DNA from: Bacteroidota bacterium
GTDB lineage: Bacteria; Bacteroidota; Bacteroidia; Bacteroidales; VadinHA17
Length of the DNA stretch: 7,193 nt
Assembly: GCA_030593185.1 (NCBI GenBank)
Contig: JAUVHQ010000103.1
Coordinates: forward strand, 1 to 7,193
Direction: 5' to 3'
Below, one piece after another: positions 1-5,196 of this stretch. The notes below the pieces were generated by a model that searched no databases, had not been told where the DNA came from, and saw only the letters and a list, made by a program, of their open reading frames with translations. Numbering within the stretch: the stretch's first letter is position 1; the number at the start of each line of letters is the position of its first letter. The position numbers were made by a program, and so were the translations under genes.

Positions 1-218
1 GTATGGTTGGTGGAAAATTGAGAATTGAACCAAAACTACCAAAGGAAATTTCTCAGATTATCTATCCTCTTTATTGGAAAAACAATTTGCTCGAAGTAAT
101 AGTAAAACATGATATTCTACACATCATTAACAAAGGAACTGAACCTGTTTCATTTATCCATTGTGGTAAGAATTACCAGGTAAACTCAAATTCAGACATA
201 ATAATTAAACAACTATGA
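1..218 (+). CDS. C-terminal end of a GH65-like glycoside phosphorylase/hydrolase (5' truncated)
   Basis: The reading frame is open to the left edge of the window, so only about the last 71 residues are present, and the Met at base 3 is probably internal. The segment reads like the small C-terminal beta-sandwich domain of glycoside hydrolase family 65: a G-x-L-R-I-E-P-K-L-P opening, then a W-K-N-N-L-L-E-V-I-V strand, then an 'I-N-K-G-T-E-P-V-S-F' strand and a closing 'C-G-K-N-Y-Q-V'. GH65 members are mostly phosphorylases of maltose, trehalose or kojibiose that use phosphate to split alpha-glucosides. The catalytic barrel is outside the window, so substrate and mechanism cannot be judged. The C-terminal domain of GH94 phosphorylases is a less likely alternative. 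The stop codon overlaps the start of the next ORF by ATGA, which suggests translational coupling. Confidence 0.7.
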   Translation, partial: MVGGKLRIEPKLPKEISQIIYPLYWKNNLLEVIVKHDILHIINKGTEPVSFIHCGKNYQVNSNSDIIIKQL

Positions 219-427
219 CTGAAATAATAACTTTACCACCCAGAACTGTATGGAAAGTTGAACTGGCTTATGAAGAAAATCCTGCTTCTGTAAATCAGGC
301 TGATCTGGAATTAAATAAAAATACAATGTTCACAGTGGTAAATGACGTTCTGTTAAATCAAAAAAACGGTCTTTTTGATGTTGAATTGATTGATTATGAT
401 GAATTCCTGTCAATTCTAAAACAATAA
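215..427 (+). CDS. Small hypothetical protein (70 aa), translationally coupled to the GH65-like gene
   Basis: I do not recognise this protein. It is 70 residues long, has no signal peptide or membrane helix and no cysteine, and is acidic at its C-terminus (…D-V-E-L-I-D-Y-D-E-F-L-S-I-L). Its ATG overlaps the upstream stop as ATGA, the usual arrangement of coupled genes, which is the best argument that it is real. The 'L-P-P-R-T-V-W-K-V-E-L' stretch near the start looks like a beta-strand. The same frame stays open for another 24 codons after the TAA at 425-427, ending at the TAG at 500-502, with a plausible protein-like sequence (H-P-D-L-D-L-N-D-K-I-D-F-L-K-R). The ORF could therefore be an old, shortened version of a slightly longer gene. 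Function is unknown. Confidence 0.45.
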   Translation: MTEIITLPPRTVWKVELAYEENPASVNQADLELNKNTMFTVVNDVLLNQKNGLFDVELIDYDEFLSILKQ

Positions 428-516
428 GCGAAAAAACATGTTGTGAAAAAAAAACATCCGGATCTTGATTTAAACGACAAAATAGATTTTTTAAAAAGAT
501 AGAATTATAATAATCG

Positions 517-672
517 ATGAACTACATACTTATCATTGGAACCTTTGAAGCGATATTTCTGATTTTACTGCTTTTAATAAATTTGAAGGGATATCGCCAA
601 GTGCCTATATCCAAAACATCTCACAAAATAGTGAGACTACAATTTTGGGAAAGTGAAACCACTAAACCTTAA
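517..672 (+). pseudogene. Remnant of an AraC-type membrane-anchored regulator (N-terminus only)
   Basis: A 51-codon frame starts at ATG 517. Its first ~24 residues (M-N-Y-I-L-I-I-G-T-F-E-A-I-F, then a run of I/L to about residue 22) match my memory of the first transmembrane helix of Bacteroidota AraC-family regulators, which carry several N-terminal membrane helices and a C-terminal helix-turn-helix domain of about 100 residues. After residue ~24 the frame turns polar and unlike that family, and it stops at 670-672. No other membrane helices or HTH follow in any forward frame before 952. I infer that the 5' end of a regulator gene survived a deletion or recombination near base 590. It could instead be a genuine single-helix micropeptide. 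The family call is from pattern memory only. Confidence 0.4.
619..636. repeat. Short inverted repeat (6-bp arms, 6-nt loop)
   Basis: TCTCAC (619-624) and GTGAGA (631-636) are perfectly complementary around a six-base loop. The hairpin lies inside the AraC-like remnant, downstream of where the similarity fades. No T run follows, so it is not a standard intrinsic terminator. It may be chance. Confidence 0.3.
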
Positions 673-733
673 AGTGAGAATCCATATTAAAATCTTTCCG
701 ATAGTTTTGTCTAAAACTTTTAATAATCAGAAG

Positions 734-874
734 ATGAAAAAAATAGCAATCACATTAGCAACAATATTTTATACGAATATCTCATGTGCGATTACGTACA
801 AATTTTGTACGAAAATGAACAATTTTCTAAGGTACAAAAAACCAAAGGACTTCCTGCCCTGCTCATATTCTTAG
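734..874 (+). pseudogene. Signal-peptide-like ORF start with no protein body (46 codons), probable remnant
   Basis: From ATG 734 the frame reads M-K-K-I-A-I-T-L-A-T-I-F-Y-T-N-I-S-C-A. This is a good basic plus hydrophobic secretion signal ending in a Cys that could be a lipobox-like or signal-peptidase position. The remaining 27 residues are basic and not domain-like, and they overlap the palindrome at 795-811. The frame can be extended upstream to a GTG at 653, but that part has no recognisable content. I infer either the leftover 5' end of a lost secreted protein gene or a chance ORF in regulatory DNA. The K-K-x-A-I-T motif is echoed at the start of the barrel-like protein (K-K-T-A-I-T), a similarity too short to prove duplication. 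Confidence 0.25.
795..811. promoter_or_regulatory. 17-bp palindrome upstream of the serine hydrolase gene, candidate operator
   Basis: CGTACAAA (795-802) and TTTGTACG (804-811) form a perfect inverted repeat around a single central T. A third, direct copy of the core GTACAAA lies at 832-838, 36 bp downstream of the first, and a looser GAACAAT is at 818-824. The site ends 140 bp before the serine hydrolase ATG. Two-fold symmetry with an odd centre fits a dimeric regulator, and an extra half-site fits cooperative binding, but no regulator has been assigned. The adjacent AraC remnant may be relevant, although AraC proteins more often use direct repeats. Confidence 0.4.
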
Positions 875-881
875 TGTTACG

Positions 882-901
882 ACATCTGGCATGATAGATG
901 T
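882..901. repeat. Inverted repeat ACATCT/AGATGT in the serine hydrolase 5' region
   Basis: ACATCT (882-887) and AGATGT (896-901) are exact complements around eight bases. The repeat ends 50 bp before the ATG at 952, so it would lie in or near the leader of the mRNA. It could be an operator half-site pair or a weak RNA hairpin. Short arms make chance occurrence plausible. Confidence 0.3.
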
Positions 902-951
902 ATAAAAGAAGGTAAAAAATTCACAATTTAATCAACTAAAAAATCTTAGTC

Positions 952-2772
952 ATGAAAAAAATATCATTAATTGTTTTTGCGATTTTGTTAGCATCATCGG
1001 CAATAGCTCAAAAAAAGAGCCAGGATCTTAATACACGACTAAAAGGAATTGACAAGGAACTAAAAGTCGTATTAGAAACATGGAAAGCTCCGGGATTTGC
1101 TGTCGCTGTTGTGGAGAAGAACAAAATAATTTATGCTAAAGGATTCGGATACCGGGATTTTGAAAATAAAATTCCTGTTACTCCAAATACTCTTTTTGCA
1201 ATTGGCTCTTGCAGTAAAGCCTTCACCACTTCTTTATTAGGGATATTGCAAAGTGAAAATAAAATTTCATTTGATGAAGGTCCAGGTGCATACATTCCCG
1301 GTTTTAAGTTTTATAAGCAGGAAATGAACAATTCCGTAACCATTAAGGACATGATGAGTCATCGTACCGGTTTACCGCGTCATGATTTTTCATGGTACCT
1401 GTTTCCAAGCAATTCGAAAGACAGTCTCTTGCAACGAGTGGCATTTCAGGAACCATTTGCCGGCGTGAGAGAGAGATGGTACTATAATAACTTTATGTAT
1501 TTAGCTCAAGGTGTCATAATTGAAAAGGTAACCGGTAAAAGTTGGGAAGATAATGTGTCGGAAAAACTATTTGGACCATTAGAAATGGCAAGATCAAATT
1601 TGTACATAGATGAATTAGAGAAAAGTGAAGATATCGCCTTCGGCTATAAATTGAAAGATGACAGTATCATTCAGAAGATGGATTATTACCACATTGCCGG
1701 AATGAGTCCTGCAGGTAGCATTAACAGTAGTGTGAATGAGATGTCTAATTGGCTTATAACCTGGATTAATGGAGGTGAATTCAATGATGTGGAGATACTC
1801 CCGTCTTCCTTTGTTGACCAGGCAAAGAGTTCACAAATGGTGGTTAGTGGAGCTGTTCCTGAAAAAGAACACCCTGATCTGCATTTATCAAATTATGGCT
1901 ATGGCTGGTTCATTTCTTCCTATAAAGGACATTACAGGGTTCAACACGGTGGCAATATTGACGGGTTCTCTGCCAACACATGCTTTTTCCCAAGTGATAG
2001 TATAGGCATAGTAGTTTTAACTAATCAAAATAGCTCGATGATACCTTCTGTAGTAAGAAATATCATAGCCGATAAGGTTTTAAATGAATCTTCAAATGAT
2101 TGGAACAAAGAATTAAAAGAGCGAAGGGAAAAAGCCGCCAGGGAGCAAAAAGAAGCCAAATCAGCTTCTATTTCAAACAGGAAGTCAGGTACCAAAACAT
2201 CCCACATCCTGGAAGAATATACAGGAACATATAATCATCCCGGGTATGGTAGTTTTGATTTGTTAGTAGAGAGAGATTCACTATTTGCTCAATTTCCATT
2301 GACGAAACTTTGGCTAAGACACTATCATTATAACGTTTTTGAACCTTTTGAAGTAGAAAAATCGGGAATTGATACCACAGAAACTCCTGAACTCCGGTTT
2401 AATTTTATGACAAATAATGCAGGTGAAATTGCAAGTCTGCAAGTTAAGATAGAGCCAACACTGGATCCTATAAAATTCAAACGTACACCTAACCTGGTTG
2501 CTCTCGACAAAGAAATTTTAGAAAAATATGTGGGGGAATACGAATTATCCGGAACAACAGTAAAGATATACATGAAGGGTGACGAAACATTATTTTTATT
2601 CGTCACGGGGCAGCCTGAATATGAGCTTCTTGCGACTGGAAGATATAATTTTTCAATAAAAGTATTAGAAGGTTATAAACTAGAATTCATTGAAGGAGAA
2701 AAGGAGGAAATCATAGAAGTTCTGTTTATTCAGCCGAATGGCACATTTAAGGCAAAAAGAATAAAAAAATGA
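952..2772 (+). CDS. Secreted serine hydrolase, beta-lactamase/PBP (class C-like) fold with DUF3471-type C-terminus
   Basis: The protein has 606 residues. Residues 1-19 form a Sec signal peptide (cleavage likely after A-I-A, before Q20). Residues ~30-375 are a Beta-lactamase (PF00144) domain with all three active-site boxes: S86-C-S-K89 (SxxK, nucleophile and general base), Y178-N-N180 (YxN) and H332-G-G334 in place of K-T-G. The HGG form is common in esterases and D-amino-acid or peptide hydrolases of this family, so it should not be read as an antibiotic-resistance enzyme. A charged linker (~385-410, rich in K, E and R) leads to a DUF3471-like domain (~415-510) starting 'L-E-E-Y-T-G-T-Y', and a second similar unit (~520-604) starting 'L-E-K-Y-V-G-E-Y'. 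It most likely acts in the periplasm. The ATG at 952 gives a proper signal peptide and follows an A-rich leader. The stop overlaps the next start (ATGA), so the two are co-translated. The natural substrate is unknown. Confidence 0.93.
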   Translation: MKKISLIVFAILLASSAIAQKKSQDLNTRLKGIDKELKVVLETWKAPGFAVAVVEKNKIIYAKGFGYRDFENKIPVTPNTLFAIGSCSKAFTTSLLGILQSENKISFDEGPGAYIPGFKFYKQEMNNSVTIKDMMSHRTGLPRHDFSWYLFPSNSKDSLLQRVAFQEPFAGVRERWYYNNFMYLAQGVIIEKVTGKSWEDNVSEKLFGPLEMARSNLYIDELEKSEDIAFGYKLKDDSIIQKMDYYHIAGMSPAGSINSSVNEMSNWLITWINGGEFNDVEILPSSFVDQAKSSQMVVSGAVPEKEHPDLHLSNYGYGWFISSYKGHYRVQHGGNIDGFSANTCFFPSDSIGIVVLTNQNSSMIPSVVRNIIADKVLNESSNDWNKELKERREKAAREQKEAKSASISNRKSGTKTSHILEEYTGTYNHPGYGSFDLLVERDSLFAQFPLTKLWLRHYHYNVFEPFEVEKSGIDTTETPELRFNFMTNNAGEIASLQVKIEPTLDPIKFKRTPNLVALDKEILEKYVGEYELSGTTVKIYMKGDETLFLFVTGQPEYELLATGRYNFSIKVLEGYKLEFIEGEKEEIIEVLFIQPNGTFKAKRIKK

Positions 2773-3500
2773 AAAAAAATACTTACAACGATCATTTGAA
2801 AAAAACAGCAATCACATTTATTTTGGGTTTATCATTTTTAATAATAAACTCATGCTCAACAACCGAGCAAACAACCGCAACCAACAGGAAATTGAAATTT
2901 TCCCTTAAGGGCGGAGCTAATATAGGTGGTATAACTGAAAATACGGACATGACTATAGTTTCCAATGTTAAAGTCCCGCCCGAAGTTACGGTTGATGCAT
3001 TTACCGGAGCCACACGAACAGGTTTTAATGTTGGTATGCATATAAACAAAACGTTAAAAAGAAACCAGATTGAAGCCGGAATTGACTATATGTATAATCA
3101 TCAAACCTTTACATATAACGATGCTGAAAACATGTATAATGGGGTTCGTGAATTAAATGTCTCACAAGTTTTATTTCCACTTACATATAATTTTGTGTTT
3201 TTTAGAAACCAATTTCCTCATACCGATATTCAATTGAAAGTCGGTTATCTGGGGCAGCTTAATTTTATTTCAAGCAGTGAAACAGGTATCTTGCCCGAAT
3301 ATTCTTCAAATGCATGGTCAAACGGACTGACATTTGGAATATCAGCCTTCCCTTTTCAATTTGACAAGGGAAGTAAATTGGGCATTTATTTCGATATGTA
3401 TAGAGGAAGTCAGATTTACGAAGATTATTACAATCAATCTACCTTTAAAATGCCTGGGTCAAGTTTTATGAAATTTGGTGTTAAATATCAATTTAAATAA
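2769..3500 (+). CDS. Outer-membrane beta-barrel-like (porin family) protein with lipobox-like signal
   Basis: The 243-residue product has a hydrophobic signal (residues ~12-28) ending in I-I-N-S-C29, a plausible lipoprotein lipobox. Ten polar residues then lead to 'L-K-F-S-L-K-G-G-A-N-I-G-G-I', typical of the first strand of small Bacteroidota outer-membrane barrels (OMP_b-brl type). Alternating-residue strands such as Y-N-F-V-F-F, L-T-F-G-I-S-A-F-P-F and F-M-K-F-G-V-K-Y-Q-F at the C-terminus support an eight-to-ten-strand barrel. Barrels normally have a signal-peptidase-I signal, so a lipid-anchored barrel would be unusual. The Cys could instead simply lie in the signal peptide. The ATG overlaps the serine hydrolase stop, which suggests coupled expression and perhaps a joint envelope role. 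No enzymatic motif is visible. Confidence 0.75.
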   Translation: MKKNTYNDHLKKTAITFILGLSFLIINSCSTTEQTTATNRKLKFSLKGGANIGGITENTDMTIVSNVKVPPEVTVDAFTGATRTGFNVGMHINKTLKRNQIEAGIDYMYNHQTFTYNDAENMYNGVRELNVSQVLFPLTYNFVFFRNQFPHTDIQLKVGYLGQLNFISSSETGILPEYSSNAWSNGLTFGISAFPFQFDKGSKLGIYFDMYRGSQIYEDYYNQSTFKMPGSSFMKFGVKYQFK

Positions 3501-3508
3501 CAGAAATT

Positions 3509-3572
3509 ATGAAACCTCCATGTTTTTTAACACAAGCAATTATGATAATAATAGGAAACATGGAGGTTCCAT
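3509..3572 (+). terminator. Long inverted repeat / RNA hairpin after the barrel gene, possible terminator
   Basis: AACCTCCATGTTT (3513-3525) is perfectly complementary to AAACATGGAGGTT (3556-3568). In + strand RNA the stem extends inward by two G-U and two A-U pairs, leaving a loop of about 22 nt, and outward by three pairs past one A-C mismatch. That gives about 20 paired positions. It starts 8 bp after the barrel stop and ends 28 bp before the next ATG. No U tract follows, so it is not a textbook intrinsic terminator. It may instead block exonucleases, end transcription with a factor, or be a remnant of a palindromic repeat. The G-U pairs favour function in the + strand transcript. Confidence 0.5.
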
Positions 3573-3600
3573 CAGACCATTAAAAATAAATTATTAACTG

Positions 3601-4704
3601 ATGAAATATATTTTTTGTGCTTTTATATTTTTGCACGGGGCAATCCATCTTATGGGTTTTGCTAAGGCATTTAAATTGGCTCAAATAGAACAATTAGGTA
3701 CTGATATTTCCAAAATTTCGGGACTTATTTGGCTTATCGTATTTCTTCTTTTTGTAGTAACCGGCATTGCTTTCCTTGCAAAAGCCCAATGCTGGTATTG
3801 GTTGGCAATTGTTACAATTATAATTTCCACTCTCCTCATTATTTTTGTTTGGAAAGACGCGAAATTCGGTACTATTCCTAATATTTTAATCCTCCTGGCT
3901 GCATTGTATTCTCTTTCAACTTTTGCATTTAACAATAAAGTGGCAAATGAAATATCGACAATAATGAAACAAGCAGACACAACCAAAATATCCGTAATTA
4001 CGAAAGAGCAACTTAATGATCTGCCATATCCGGTTGCAAAATGGTTAAAAGTATCGGGGATGATTGGTAAAGAAAAAATAAACACTGTTTGGCTTAGTCA
4101 AAAAGTCAGGATGAAAATGAAACCCGGACAAAAGGATTGGAATGAAGCAGTTGCCGAACAATATTTTTCAGTAGAAAACCCTGCGTTTATATGGAAAGTA
4201 AAAATGAATATGTCACCGTTTATTAAAATAACCGGAAGAGATAAGTTTGTTGATGGGAAAGGCGAAATGCTTATAAAAATGTTTTCACTACTGAATATTG
4301 TAAATGAAAAAGGCGAAAAAATGGATGAAGGCACGCTGCAACGTTTTTTAGGTGAAATTGTTTGGTTTCCGTCAGCAGCACTAAATCAGTATATAACGTG
4401 GGAAGCAATTGATTCACTATCAGCCAAAGCTACAATGAATTACAAAGGGACAACCGGTTCAGGTACTTTTTATTTCAACGAACAGGGAGACTTCGTTAAA
4501 TTCAGTGCTCTCAGATATAAAGGCAATGAAGCTGATGCCCAACGATATGAATGGGTATTAACAGTAAAAGAACATTCAATTATGAACAGTATCAAAATAC
4601 CAACGATAGGGGAAGTAACCTGGATGCTTGAAAACGGGAATTGGACATGGTTAGATTTGGAAATTACTGATATTCGCTATAATAGCAGTATAGAAATTAA
4701 TTAA
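3601..4704 (+). CDS. Four-helix membrane protein with a DUF6544/DUF6920-like C-terminal domain
   Basis: The protein has 367 residues. The N-terminal third has four predicted membrane helices, at about residues 3-24, 41-60, 66-84 and 92-110. The first carries the characteristic L-H-G-A-I-H-L-M-G-F motif (two His). From ~130 onward it is soluble and beta-rich, opening with 'L-P-Y-P-V-A-K-W-L' (141-149) and containing 'F-L-G-E-I-V-W-F-P-S-A' (249-259). These are hallmarks I associate with the uncharacterised DUF6544/DUF6920 families; which of the two profiles would win cannot be settled by eye. No catalytic motif is recognisable. It is a membrane-anchored protein of unknown function. The ATG at 3601 starts directly at the first helix. 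A strong hairpin separates it from the upstream gene, so it probably begins a new transcription unit with the DUF3795 gene 64 bp downstream. Confidence 0.8.
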   Translation: MKYIFCAFIFLHGAIHLMGFAKAFKLAQIEQLGTDISKISGLIWLIVFLLFVVTGIAFLAKAQCWYWLAIVTIIISTLLIIFVWKDAKFGTIPNILILLAALYSLSTFAFNNKVANEISTIMKQADTTKISVITKEQLNDLPYPVAKWLKVSGMIGKEKINTVWLSQKVRMKMKPGQKDWNEAVAEQYFSVENPAFIWKVKMNMSPFIKITGRDKFVDGKGEMLIKMFSLLNIVNEKGEKMDEGTLQRFLGEIVWFPSAALNQYITWEAIDSLSAKATMNYKGTTGSGTFYFNEQGDFVKFSALRYKGNEADAQRYEWVLTVKEHSIMNSIKIPTIGEVTWMLENGNWTWLDLEITDIRYNSSIEIN

Positions 4705-4768
4705 GAAGCTGAGCTTAACTATGATAAACAGGAATTCCCATTGAAACTGTAATTTCAATAATAAAAAA
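4701..4768 (+). other. Intergenic spacer with two small inverted repeats
   Basis: TTAAG (4701-4705) pairs with CTTAA (4714-4718) right at the stop of the membrane-protein gene. ATTGAAA (4740-4746) pairs with TTTCAAT (4753-4759) around six bases, and ends nine bases before the next ATG. The second could fold in the leader of the DUF3795 mRNA and affect its translation, but it is all A-T apart from one G-C pair, so its stability is low. Neither is followed by a T run. Confidence 0.3.
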
Positions 4769-5173
4769 ATGATAATGAAATTTAATAAAAAATTAATTGC
4801 ACCATGTGGAATGAACTGTGGAATTTGTCTTGGCTATTTGAGAGACAAGAATAAATGTTACGGATGTCGGGGTGATAATGAACATAAACCAAAACATCGT
4901 ACTAAGTGCATAATTAAAAACTGTGAATTATTAGCAAAAACAGATTCGAAATTTTGTTATGATTGCGAAAAATATCCATGTGCCCGGTTAAAACAACTTG
5001 ATAAGAGATACAGGACAAATTATAATATGAGCATGATTGAGAATCTTGAATACATCAGGGAGTATGGATTGGAAAATTTTGTTTGTAAAGAGAATGAGCG
5101 GTGGGCTTGTAATAATTGTGGAGGGACTATTTGTGTTCATAGAGGATTTTGCCTTTATTGTAAAGGAGATTAA
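4769..5173 (+). CDS. DUF3795 family cysteine-rich protein, probably metal-binding
   Basis: The 134-residue protein contains 16 cysteines, at residues 13, 17, 20, 30, 33, 47, 52, 63, 66, 71, 106, 114, 117, 122, 128 and 131. The opening 'I-A-P-C-G-M-N-C-G-I-C-x-x-Y' followed by 'C-Y-G-C-R-G' is the signature of DUF3795 (PF12675). The C-terminal C-x2-C-x4-C-x5-C-x2-C is a further zinc-finger or ferredoxin-like cluster. Zinc or Fe-S binding is inferred from the spacing; the family has no established function. There is no signal peptide, so it is cytoplasmic. The start may be Met1 (4769) or Met3 (4775); both follow an A-rich leader. The kinase gene begins 23 bp after its stop, so they are likely co-transcribed, although no known pathway links them. 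Confidence 0.85.
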   Translation: MIMKFNKKLIAPCGMNCGICLGYLRDKNKCYGCRGDNEHKPKHRTKCIIKNCELLAKTDSKFCYDCEKYPCARLKQLDKRYRTNYNMSMIENLEYIREYGLENFVCKENERWACNNCGGTICVHRGFCLYCKGD

Positions 5174-5196
5174 GATAAAAAAAATCATCTGAAAAA

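Larger units (their letters stand above)
428..951. other. 524-bp region without an intact gene: gene remnants and candidate regulatory DNA
   Basis: No convincing complete gene is present on either strand. From left to right it contains a 24-codon continuation of the upstream ORF frame (to 502), an AraC-regulator-like N-terminus (517-672), a 6-bp-arm hairpin (619-636), a signal-peptide-like start (734-874), a 17-bp palindrome (795-811), and a second 6-bp-arm inverted repeat (882-901) about 50 bp before the serine hydrolase start. I did not find a clear Bacteroidota promoter (TTTG then TAnnTTTG). The best partial match to the -7 element is within the palindrome. The pattern suggests a place where genes were deleted or recombined, leaving 5' ends, with the surviving DNA serving as the upstream region of the gene at 952. 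Confidence 0.6.

Noticed and set aside
2328..2606. 92-codon - strand frame opposite the hydrolase C-terminus
   Set aside because: It is a shadow of the conserved + strand gene, with no start context or domain.
952..2772. Antibiotic-resistance class C beta-lactamase
   Set aside because: The third box is HGG rather than KTG, and the DUF3471-type C-terminal extension is typical of non-lactamase serine hydrolases; the fold alone does not imply resistance.
3681..4085. 134-codon open frame on the - strand
   Set aside because: It lies entirely inside the membrane-protein gene, has no domain-like sequence, and mirrors the opposite strand's codon pattern.
4740..4759. Intrinsic terminator after the membrane-protein gene
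   Set aside because: The 7-bp stem is nearly all A-T and is followed by A residues, not a T run, on the + strand.
5161..5175. Shine-Dalgarno (AAAGGAGA) for the kinase gene
   Set aside because: It is about 30 bases before the kinase ATG and codes for the last residues of the DUF3795 protein, too far to act as a ribosome binding site.
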